NCBI GenBank assembly: GCA_963842065.1
Contig: CAWJEW010000007.1
Location: forward strand, 372,001 to 436,000
Origin: CAITWD01 sp963842065
GTDB taxonomy: Bacteria > Actinomycetota > Thermoleophilia > Miltoncostaeales > Miltoncostaeaceae
Reading direction: 5' to 3'
Length of the DNA stretch: 64,000 nt
Below are positions 19,239 through 26,675 of the stretch, one piece after another. The notes beneath the pieces were generated by a model. The model was not told the DNA's origin and did no database searches. It was given only the letters and a program-made list of their open reading frames with translations. Numbering within the stretch: position 1 is the stretch's first letter; every line of letters begins with the position of its first letter. Made by a program: the position numbers and the translations under genes.

Positions 19239-19901
19239 GTGTCGATCGGCAAGATGGGTCGCAAGATGCTCGGTCCGCTGGAGCCCCTGGCCGTCGACAT
19301 CTATCGCAAACCGTTCATCGACCTGGAAAGCGTCGCGCGGACGCTTGCGAGTATTTGCACCCCGGCGCGGATCGCGGAGATCGGCTGCGGCGAGGGTGTG
19401 CTCGGCACCGAGTTGAACCGTGCCTGGCCCGAGGCCGAGATCGTCGGCATCGACATCACGGCTCAGCCGGGGCGCCTGTACCGCGGCGACCCGGCGGCGG
19501 CAACGTTCCGCTCCTGCACGGCCGAGGAGCTCGCGGCGAGCGAGCCCGCAGGGTTCGATCTGGTGCTGTTGTGCGACGTACTCCACCATGTGCCGCCGAC
19601 CCTGCGTGCCGGCATCGTCGCGGCGGCGCGCGCGCTGGTGGCCAACAACGGCCTGCTGGCCATCAAGGACTGGGAGCACCGGCGCGATTTGGCAACGGCG
19701 GCCGCGTACGCGTCGGACCGCTTCGTCACCGGTGATCGGATCCGGTATTTCACCCGCGAGGAGCTGGTGGGTCTGGTGGGCCCGGATGGGCCGGACCACG
19801 CCGATCTCGTCCTAGATGCGCACATTCCGCCGCGCCGCAACAACCTGCTGTTTGTGTGGCGCATCATGCGCCTGAATGCGCCGCCGCAGGAGACCTCCTA
19901 G
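19239..19901 (+). CDS. Class I SAM-dependent methyltransferase
   Basis: The 220-residue product has the SAM-binding motif IAEIGCGEGVLG, the acidic loop EIVGIDIT and the post-I block FDLVLLCDVLHHVP, followed by ALVANNGLLAIKDWE. This is a small-molecule or lipid/sugar methyltransferase. The GTG at 19239 has GGAAGG upstream and begins just before the conserved start KMLGPLEPLAVDIYRKPFIDLESV. An open frame from GTG 19140 would add 33 arginine-rich residues and is less likely. It is placed among glycosyltransferases, so it probably decorates a glycan or its lipid carrier. Confidence 0.85.
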   Translation: MSIGKMGRKMLGPLEPLAVDIYRKPFIDLESVARTLASICTPARIAEIGCGEGVLGTELNRAWPEAEIVGIDITAQPGRLYRGDPAAATFRSCTAEELAASEPAGFDLVLLCDVLHHVPPTLRAGIVAAARALVANNGLLAIKDWEHRRDLATAAAYASDRFVTGDRIRYFTREELVGLVGPDGPDHADLVLDAHIPPRRNNLLFVWRIMRLNAPPQETS

Positions 19902-19978
19902 GCCGCGGGCGCCGCCCAGACCCGGGCCGTTACAGCGGGCTGCTGGACGCCGCGTCGCCGGCGGTAATCTCACAGGTA

Positions 19979-19999
19979 CCCGGGCCCTGCCGGCCCGGG
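19979..19999 (+). repeat. Hairpin between methyltransferase and GT2 genes
   Basis: CCCGGGCC and GGCCCGGG form a perfect 8-bp stem with a 5-base loop, about 50 bp before the ribosome binding site of the next gene. It may be a terminator or a leader hairpin. Confidence 0.35.
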
Positions 20000-20032
20000 C
20001 GCGACCGCTATAGTCGCTGCGGAATTCGCCTC

Positions 20033-20053
20033 AAGGAGGCCACCACGCCGCTG
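20033..20053 (+). promoter_or_regulatory. Strong ribosome binding site without a normal start codon
   Basis: AAGGAGG (20033-20039) is one of the best Shine-Dalgarno sequences in the window, yet no ATG, GTG or TTG follows in the reading frame. The in-frame options are ACG (20044, spacing 4) and CTG (20051, spacing 11). CTG gives the typical family N-terminus (M)ISIVVPVFNEEE. Confidence 0.5.
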
Positions 20054-21058
20054 ATCTCGATCGTCGTCCCGGTGTTCAATGAGGAAGAGGTCCTCGACGA
20101 GCTCTACCGACGGCTCTTGGCCGCGCTCGGCGGCCTTGGTCACGACATCGAGATCGTTTTTGTCGACGACGGCTCGCGAGATGGCTCCCGGGACATCATT
20201 CGCCGGCTGGCGTCGACGGACCCGCGTGTGCGCGGCGCGTTCTTCTCGCGGAATTTCGGGCACGAGTCCGCGATCCACGCCGGACTGCGCGAGGCCTGGG
20301 GCGATGCGGTGATCGTAATGGACGCAGATCTGCAGGACTCCCCTGAGGCGCTGCCGGAACTCATCTGCGCGTGGGAGCAGGGTGCAGACGTGGCGTACGC
20401 CGTGCGCCACGATCGCAAGGAAGGCGCGGTCCAGCGGGCGGCGTTCTCCACCTACTACCGCATCGCCGCGCGCGTCGTGGACGTTGAACTCCCGGTCGAC
20501 GCCGGGCCGTTCAGCCTGATGGCCAGGCCGGTCGTCGACGCGATCAACTCTATGTCCGAGCACGGCCGGTACTTCCCGGGCCTGCGTGCCTTCGTCGGTT
20601 TCGAGCAGACGCCGGTCAACGTCGAGCGGGCCGCACGCTTTGCGGGCACGACCAAGTACTCGTTCAAGCGCCGAACCTCGGGCGCTATCCACGCCATCCT
20701 GTCGTTCTCGAAGCTGCCGCTGCGGCTCGTGACCGTCTTGGGCTTCCTGGCCGCGATCATCGCGCTGCTCGGCGCCGCGTGGGTCATCGTCACGAGCCTG
20801 GTCAGCGGACCCGGTGTGCCCGGCTGGGTCTCGCTCATGACCGTTGTGTTGTTGATCGCCGGCATCCAGCTCGTGACCCTCGGGATCGTCGGTGAGTACG
20901 TCGGCAAGGTGTACGACGAAGTGCGCGCACGGCCGTCGTTCATCGTCGCCGAGCGCGTCGGGCTGGGCGCAAGCGCCACCGAGATTTCGCGGCTTCCGCG
21001 GCCGACCGCCGAGGGTTCGCCGGACGGCCATCCGCAGCCGGAGGACGCGCCGCGGTGA
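20051..21058 (+). CDS. Glycosyltransferase family 2, membrane-anchored (GtrB/ArnC/dolichol-phosphate-mannose-synthase type)
   Basis: The 335-residue protein starts with the GT-A core ISIVVPVFNEEEVLDELYRRL. It has IVFVDDGSRDGS and the DAD metal motif in VIVMDADLQDSPEALPELI. The block FSLMARPVVDAI and two C-terminal transmembrane helices (about residues 230-255 and 265-290) match enzymes that load a sugar onto undecaprenyl phosphate. The start is unusual: a strong AAGGAGG is followed by CTG 20051. The only canonical in-frame start, GTG 19856, lies inside the methyltransferase. Its stop overlaps the GTG of the next gene. Confidence 0.9.
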   Translation: MISIVVPVFNEEEVLDELYRRLLAALGGLGHDIEIVFVDDGSRDGSRDIIRRLASTDPRVRGAFFSRNFGHESAIHAGLREAWGDAVIVMDADLQDSPEALPELICAWEQGADVAYAVRHDRKEGAVQRAAFSTYYRIAARVVDVELPVDAGPFSLMARPVVDAINSMSEHGRYFPGLRAFVGFEQTPVNVERAARFAGTTKYSFKRRTSGAIHAILSFSKLPLRLVTVLGFLAAIIALLGAAWVIVTSLVSGPGVPGWVSLMTVVLLIAGIQLVTLGIVGEYVGKVYDEVRARPSFIVAERVGLGASATEISRLPRPTAEGSPDGHPQPEDAPR

Positions 21059-22011
21059 GCGCCGGCACTGGGCTGGAGCTCAGCGTCGTCATCGTCTCCT
21101 ACCGCTGCCGCGATCTGCTGCGCGACTGCCTGGAGAGCCTCGAGGCCAACCGCGCGGACGTCGCGATGGAGGTCGAGGTCATCGACAACGCGTCGAACGA
21201 CGACACGATTGACGCCGCGCGCGAGTTCGGGTGGGTTACCGCGACGGCGCTCGATGAGAACGCGGGCTTCGCGCGGGCCAACAATCTCGGGCTCGGCCGC
21301 ACCCGTGGCCGCGCGGTCCTCGTGCTGAACCCCGACACGGTGGTGCCTGCGCACGGACTGCGTCGCTGTCTGGATGAGCTCTGGAGTCGACCCGAGGTCG
21401 GGCTGATGACCGCCCGCCTGGTCGATCCGGACGGCCGGCTCGACCGGCGGTGCAAGCGTGGGTTCCCGACCCTCTGGTCATCGGTGTGCTACTTCACGAG
21501 GCTCGATCAGGTCTTTACCGGACGCCGCTCGCAGCGGTACACGGTGGGGTGGCTGCCCGACACCGAGTCGGGGGACGTCGAGAGCGTCAGCGGCGCGTTC
21601 ATGCTCATGCGCCGCGAGGCCTTGCACGAGGTCGGCGGGTTCGACGAACAGTTCTTCATGTACGCCGAGGACATCGACCTGAGCCTCCGGTTCATCGAGC
21701 GAGGATGGCGCGTGTACTACTGGCCGGGTGTCGATGTGATCCACGTCGGCGCGGGGTCCAACGTCGACGGCAAGCGCCCGCCGATGGCAAACGCGGCCTA
21801 CTTCCGGACGATGGCGCCGTTTATCGCAAAGCACCGGCCGGGCTGGCGGGGCCAGGTCATGGCGGCGCTGGTGGGCGTCATCAGCGAGATCCTGCTGCTT
21901 GCCTCGAGCGCGGTCGGAGGTCTGCGCGGAACGCCGCGGGGATCGCGGGTGCAGTCCGCATCGGCGGAGATCTCCGCGTCCGAGCGCTCTGCCCCACCAG
22001 GGAACACGTGA
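21055..22011 (+). CDS. Glycosyltransferase family 2 (rhamnosyltransferase-like)
   Basis: The 318-residue protein has SVVIVSYRCRDLLRDCLESL, VIDNASNDDTIDAAREF, ENAGFARANNLGL and VLVLNPDTVVPAHGL, where the NPDT tetrapeptide replaces DXD as in WbbL-like rhamnosyltransferases. SGAFMLMRREALHEVGGFDEQFFMYAEDIDLSLR is the family's acceptor and ED block. A hydrophobic C-terminal helix (VMAALVGVISEILLLASSAVGG) may attach it to the membrane. It starts with GTG overlapping the preceding stop (GTGA). Transfer of rhamnose or a similar deoxyhexose fits rmlC and the GDP-deoxyhexose genes nearby, but the donor is inferred. Confidence 0.88.
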   Translation: MSAGTGLELSVVIVSYRCRDLLRDCLESLEANRADVAMEVEVIDNASNDDTIDAAREFGWVTATALDENAGFARANNLGLGRTRGRAVLVLNPDTVVPAHGLRRCLDELWSRPEVGLMTARLVDPDGRLDRRCKRGFPTLWSSVCYFTRLDQVFTGRRSQRYTVGWLPDTESGDVESVSGAFMLMRREALHEVGGFDEQFFMYAEDIDLSLRFIERGWRVYYWPGVDVIHVGAGSNVDGKRPPMANAAYFRTMAPFIAKHRPGWRGQVMAALVGVISEILLLASSAVGGLRGTPRGSRVQSASAEISASERSAPPGNT

Positions 22012-22044
22012 TCGTCGGAGCGAGTCCTGGACTGGTGGGTCCGG

Positions 22045-23010
22045 ATGTCTAAGCTGCCCGGTGTGCACGTACTTGTCACAGGCGTCACCGGGTTCGTGGG
22101 GCACCACCTGGCGGCGGAGCTCATCGGCGACGGTCACCGAGTGACCGGTGTCGTACGCCCATCGGGCCCCGAGCTGGTGCCGGACGGGATCGCTGTGCGC
22201 CATGCGGATGTCACGGACGCCGCAGCGCTGGCCGCTGTGGTGCACGCCGAGCGTCCCGAGGCCATCATTCATCTGGCGGGGGCATCCTCGGTAGGTGCGT
22301 CCTTCGGCGACCCACGCGGGACGTGGGACGTCAACCTGGGCGGCACGATCGCCGTGCTCGAGGCGGTGAGGACGACGCCCGCGCCGGCGCGCACGCTCAT
22401 CATCACCAGCGGCGAGATCTACGGGCTGGTGCCGACGGAGGCGCTTCCCGTCGACGAGGCGACCCCGTTGTGCCCGGTGTCGCCGTACGGGGCGTCGAAG
22501 GCGGCCGCAGATATCGCCGCCGCCCAGTACCAGCACGGATACGGGCTGCCGATCGTGCGGGTGCGGCCGCTCAACCACATCGGCCCCGGCCAGGATGCAC
22601 GCTTCGTGCTGCCCAACGTGGCCCGCCAGATCGCCCAGGGCGAACGCGAGGGGCGCGACCGTGTGGAGATCACGCTCGGGAACCTGTCGACGCGCCGAGA
22701 CTTCACCGACGTGCGCGACGTCGTGCGCGCGTACGCGGGACTGCTCACGGCGGGACACCCCGAGTTCCCCTACCTGGTGTGCTCCGGCCGATCGATTGCC
22801 ATCGCCGAGCTCGTCGACCGGATGGTCGCCGCGGCCGATCTGGACGTCAGGATCGCCGTGGACCCGACCCTCGTGAGGGCGGGTGAGCAACCTGACCTGT
22901 ACGGCGACTCCCGCAGGCTACGGGCAGACACGGGCTGGACTCCCGTCATCGATATCGAACAAACCGTAATCGACACCCTGGACTGGTGGCGCGTCCGGGT
23001 GGCCGCGTAG
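22045..23010 (+). CDS. rmd: GDP-4-keto-6-deoxy-D-mannose reductase (RMD-like SDR epimerase)
   Basis: The 321-residue extended short-chain dehydrogenase has the NAD(P) motif VLVTGVTGFVGHHL, the IIHLAGASSVGASFGDP block, the catalytic serine in TSGEIYG and the Tyr-Lys pair in SPYGASKAAAD. The sequence RVRPLNHIGPGQDARFVLP and the RDFTDVRDVVRAY block are typical of GDP-6-deoxy-D-lyxo-4-hexulose reductases, which give GDP-D-rhamnose. The neighbouring gmd, 10 bp downstream, makes the substrate, so the assignment is strong in context. GDP-L-fucose synthase is less likely because the blocks differ. Confidence 0.85.
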   Translation: MSKLPGVHVLVTGVTGFVGHHLAAELIGDGHRVTGVVRPSGPELVPDGIAVRHADVTDAAALAAVVHAERPEAIIHLAGASSVGASFGDPRGTWDVNLGGTIAVLEAVRTTPAPARTLIITSGEIYGLVPTEALPVDEATPLCPVSPYGASKAAADIAAAQYQHGYGLPIVRVRPLNHIGPGQDARFVLPNVARQIAQGEREGRDRVEITLGNLSTRRDFTDVRDVVRAYAGLLTAGHPEFPYLVCSGRSIAIAELVDRMVAAADLDVRIAVDPTLVRAGEQPDLYGDSRRLRADTGWTPVIDIEQTVIDTLDWWRVRVAA

Positions 23011-23020
23011 AAGGGTCAAT

Positions 23021-23984
23021 ATGCCGACAGCGCTGATCACGGGGATTACCGGCCAGGACGGCTCGTACCTCGCAGAGTTCCTGCTGGAGAACCGGTACGA
23101 CGTCTGGGGCCTCGCCCGCCGGGCGTCGACGGACTCGCACGAGCGGATCGATCACATCCTCGACCGGTTGCACCTTGTGCAGGGGGACCTGCTCGATCAG
23201 CCGTCGCTGACGGCGGCCCTCGAAGAGGCCCAGCCCGACGAGGTCTACAACCTGGCCGCTCAGTCGTTCGTGCCGACGTCGTGGAGCCAGCCGGTGCTCA
23301 CGGCCGAGTTCACCGCAGTCGGCGTGACGCGCGTGCTGGAGGCGATTCGCCAGGTCAACCCGAAGATCCGCTTCTACCAGGCGCAGCTCGAGCGAGATGT
23401 TCGGCAAGGTGCGCGAGACGCCGCAGACCGAGCTCACGCCGTTCCACCCGCGCAGCCCGTACGGGGTCGCCAAGTGCTACGGCCACTACATCACGGTCAA
23501 CTACCGCGAGAGCTACGATATGTTCTGCTGCCTCGGGGATCCTGTTCAACCACGAGTCGCCGCGCCGCGGCCTCGAGTTCGTGACGCGCAAGGTGACCGA
23601 CGGCGTCGCGCGCATCAAGCTCGGGTTGCAGCGACCGGCTGTCGCTCGGGAACCTCGATGCCCAGCGTGACTGGGGCTTCGCCGGCGACTACGTGCAGGC
23701 GATGTGGCTGATGCTCCAGCAGCCTGAGGCGGACGATTTCGTCATCGCGACCGGCGCAAACCCACAGCGTGCGACGCCTCGTCGAGCTCGCGTTCGCGCA
23801 TGTCGGGCTCGATCCCGACGCGCACGTCACGATCGATCCGGGGTTGGCGCGTCCCGCAGAGGTCGACGTGCTGGTCGGCGATGCCAGCAAGGCCCGGCGG
23901 GTGCTCGGGTGGGAGCCGCGTGTGGGTTTCGAGGAGCTCGTGGCAATCATGGTCGACGCCGATCTGAAGCGGCTCGCCCCGTGA
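23021..23984 (+). pseudogene. gmd: GDP-mannose 4,6-dehydratase, interrupted by four single-base insertions
   Basis: Gmd converts GDP-mannose to GDP-4-keto-6-deoxymannose. The start TALITGITGQDGSYLAEFLLE is perfect Gmd, as are SEMFGKVRETPQTELTPFHPRSPYGVAKCYGHYITVNYRE (C-terminal part of the SDR core) and FNHESPRRGLEFVTRKV. However, the frame changes near 23386, 23533, 23632 and 23762. At each place removal of one base restores the expected protein (for example QASSSEMF, MFCCSGILF, RPLSLGNLDAQRDWGFAGDYV, ATGETHSVRRLVE). The repaired product would be about 319 residues. All four are +1 changes, and the codons between them remain well conserved. Sequence error is therefore more likely than true decay, but a pseudogene cannot be excluded. 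Confidence 0.85.
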
Positions 23985-24030
23985 GCGGCCGACGAATGCA
24001 CGCCGCGCGTGGCAAGGTGGGATAGCGCCG

Positions 24031-25167
24031 GTGCGGATCGCGATTCTGGTCTGCGCGTACCCGCCCTTGAAGGGGGGCATCGGCAACGCTGCGGCGCGCC
24101 ATGCCCACACGCTCGTCGAGCTCGGGCACGAGGTCGAGGTGCTGTGCCCAGCCCATGGTTCGCGTCCGGGCACCAGCGTGCTCGATGGCGTCACGGTGCA
24201 CCGACTGCGGCCAGTCGTCCGTCACGGACTCTCCGCGTTCCTGCCCGGACTGGCGCGACGGGTCCGCGACTATGACGGGGTGCTGGTGCAGTATCCGTTC
24301 TTTGGCGGCGCCGAGCCCGCCGCGCTCGGCGCGCGGCTGAGCAAGACGCCGTACCTCGTCTACTTCCACATGGACGTCATCTGGGGCGGCATTCGTGGCG
24401 CGTTCCTGCGCATCCATCGCCAGATTGGCGCGCCGTGGGTGCTGCGCGGCGCGCGCCAGGTCCTCGTCAGTTCATTCGACTACGCCCAGCACTCGTCGAT
24501 CGCTCACCTCAAGCTGTCCAACCTGCGCGAATTGCCGTATTCGGTCGACACGAACACGTTCACTCCGGCGCCGGTCAGCATCCAGCGACGTGGCGAGCTG
24601 GGTCTCGACCCGGAGCGCCCTGTCGTCCTGTTTGTGGGAACCATGAACGAAGCGGGTGCGTTCAAGGGGATCGATCGCCTGCTGCCGGCCATGGCCCAAG
24701 CCGGCTTACCGGAGCGGGCACAGCTTGTGCTCGCCGGCGAAGGCACTCGTCGCGCCGAGTACACGCGCATGGCCGCCAGGCTGCTGCCCGAAGGGTCCTA
24801 TCGATTCATGGGCGGCGTGTCCGACGACGATCTGCGCGACCTGTATCGGTGCGCGACCGTGACGGTGCTGCCCTCGGTCACGGGCGAAGAGGCGTTTGGC
24901 ATCGTGCTCATCGAGTCGATGGCCTGCGGCACGCCGGTCGTCGCGTCGGCACTGCCCGGCGTCCGCGGGGTCATCGGCGAGGAGGCGGGCCTCGCCGTGC
25001 CTCCGGGTGACGTCCCGCGGCTGGCGCGCGCAATCCGCGACGTTATTGACGACGTGGCCGAATCCGATCGGCTTGCGGTGGCCGCGAGGAGTCGCGCGGT
25101 CAGCGTGTTCTCGCGTGAGCGCGAGCGCGCCGATCTCGCGGCCGCGGTCGACACGCTGCGTCGCTAA
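24031..25167 (+). CDS. Glycosyltransferase family 4 protein
   Basis: The 378-residue protein has the GT4 N-terminus RIAILVCAYPPLKGGIGNAAARHAHTLVELGHEVEVL, with the glycine-rich loop, and the hinge region PVVLFVGTMNEAGAFKGIDRLLPAM. The donor-site block TGEEAFGIVLIESMACGTPVVAS has both E-x7-E glutamates. It is most similar in style to mannosyl- or glucosyltransferases of capsule clusters. It starts at GTG 24031; the ribosome binding site is unclear. Its stop overlaps the stop of the convergent flippase gene by four bases. Confidence 0.88.
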   Translation: MRIAILVCAYPPLKGGIGNAAARHAHTLVELGHEVEVLCPAHGSRPGTSVLDGVTVHRLRPVVRHGLSAFLPGLARRVRDYDGVLVQYPFFGGAEPAALGARLSKTPYLVYFHMDVIWGGIRGAFLRIHRQIGAPWVLRGARQVLVSSFDYAQHSSIAHLKLSNLRELPYSVDTNTFTPAPVSIQRRGELGLDPERPVVLFVGTMNEAGAFKGIDRLLPAMAQAGLPERAQLVLAGEGTRRAEYTRMAARLLPEGSYRFMGGVSDDDLRDLYRCATVTVLPSVTGEEAFGIVLIESMACGTPVVASALPGVRGVIGEEAGLAVPPGDVPRLARAIRDVIDDVAESDRLAVAARSRAVSVFSRERERADLAAAVDTLRR

Positions 25168-26507
25168 CTGGAGTTCGGTTCGGACGGGACGTCGGGCTGT
25201 GCCCGCCGGCCGGCCAGCGCGCCGAAGCGCAGGCCATCGATGACTCGCTCGTGGTCGCGGCGCGTCACGATCTCGTGCGCGGCGAATGCGGCGATGGCGC
25301 AGGCCAGATCGACCGTGATGATTGCGTTCGGGGTCCGGGCGAACAGCGCGAGCGCGGCCACTTGGATGCCGGCGATCGCCAGCAGGCACCACGAGTAGCG
25401 GAAGTCCCGGCGCCCGAGCTGGTGGTAGAGCAAGACGATGGTGCACCCCATGCAGGTCATGGCGGCGCCGTAGTACGGCAGCAGGTCGCCGGCGCTGCTG
25501 AATGCCGGCCCATAGGTCAGGCGCATGAGTTCCCGGCCAAGCGGCGTCGCCAAGAGCACGAACACGGCACCGACGGCGAGCGAGATCCCGACGCCCGCGG
25601 CGACGAGCGTCGCCGATGACTCACCGTGCGCGCGGCGGGCCGCCAGGCGCGGCAGTACCAGCGTGGTGAAGACCTGCGGTACAAGGAACAGGCCCTGGGC
25701 AATTGCCGACGCGGCGGCGAAGAATCCCGCCTCGCGTCCGCTGAGCACGAGCTTCGCCGTGATCACGTCAGCGTTGGTGAGCACCGCGATCGCGGTGACG
25801 CCAGCGGAGTTGGGGATGATCGAGCGCCGGAAATCCCGCCATTGCCGCGAGGTGCGGTCGATCGGCGGCGTGCGCAGCGCCTTACGGGCCAGCACGATGA
25901 CCACCACCGACCCCAGGATCCACGACAGGGCGGTGCCGAGGATCGGGGCGATGACACGCACGCCGACCGCCCACAGGACCAGGAAGGCCAAGGGCCGCGC
26001 GATGCCGACAGTGATGAACCCCAGCGAGTACGCGCCGAATCGTCGCTCGCCCTGCAACTGTCCGAGCGTCAGCGGGAACACCGCGATCGCCGAGAGGACC
26101 GTGACTGCCGCCAGCATCACGGCGGTCGGGAAGCCCGTGGTGGTGACGTCGAGTATGAGTACGCCCGCGGCCCCGATCGCCATGACAACGACCGTCGCGA
26201 GCATGGTGAATCTCAGTGCCAGCGCGAAGATCGCATCGGGGGCCTCGCCACGGTTGGAGGCCGCCAGCGTCGGCTGCAGCGCGCTGCACAGGACGTACAG
26301 GACCAGGCACCCGGACAGGACTGCGGCGACGAGGCCGTAGTCGCGCGGACCGAGCAGCCGGCCGACGAGGATGAAGAAGACCCAGTTCCCCGTGCTCCAG
26401 ATGCCGATCCCGGCAGCGACCATCAGACCCGGGCCGACCCAGCCTTGGCGGCCGGTCAACACGCGCTGTTCGGGTTGCCGTCGCGTCGGGGTGGCCTGTT
26501 CAGTCAC
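25164..26507 (-). CDS. Polysaccharide flippase (Wzx/MOP superfamily)
   Basis: The 447-residue protein is strongly hydrophobic with about 12 predicted transmembrane helices, from GLMVAAGIGIWSTGNWVFFILVG to the C-terminal AFAAHE. The architecture and the opening GPRDYGLVAAVLSGCLVLY match polysaccharide-type transporters of the MOP superfamily. These flip lipid-linked sugars across the membrane. It starts at GTG 26507. It is divergent from the large membrane proteins and convergent with a glycosyltransferase. A role as the exporter of the glycan built here is inferred from context. Confidence 0.85.
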   Translation of the reverse strand: MTEQATPTRRQPEQRVLTGRQGWVGPGLMVAAGIGIWSTGNWVFFILVGRLLGPRDYGLVAAVLSGCLVLYVLCSALQPTLAASNRGEAPDAIFALALRFTMLATVVVMAIGAAGVLILDVTTTGFPTAVMLAAVTVLSAIAVFPLTLGQLQGERRFGAYSLGFITVGIARPLAFLVLWAVGVRVIAPILGTALSWILGSVVVIVLARKALRTPPIDRTSRQWRDFRRSIIPNSAGVTAIAVLTNADVITAKLVLSGREAGFFAAASAIAQGLFLVPQVFTTLVLPRLAARRAHGESSATLVAAGVGISLAVGAVFVLLATPLGRELMRLTYGPAFSSAGDLLPYYGAAMTCMGCTIVLLYHQLGRRDFRYSWCLLAIAGIQVAALALFARTPNAIITVDLACAIAAFAAHEIVTRRDHERVIDGLRFGALAGRRAQPDVPSEPNSS

Positions 26508-26675
26508 GATTGCCCGGTCATGTTAGCTGTCGGGGTATCCACCAGCACGAAAGCGGACCGGAGCTGCGCAGGCAATAATCGTGGTCCGCGGCCTGGCATC
26601 GTTCGAATGCGGGCTCGCGCTCCGTCGCGCGCGGGACGGGCTCCGGTCGCCGCAGTCGCTGCCGTAAAGGATCGC

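Noticed and set aside
25626..26519. Long open frame upstream of, and in frame with, membrane protein copy 1
   Set aside because: It is antisense to the flippase gene; its translation is arginine- and glutamine-rich and low in hydrophobic pattern. The protein-like part begins only after about 26600.
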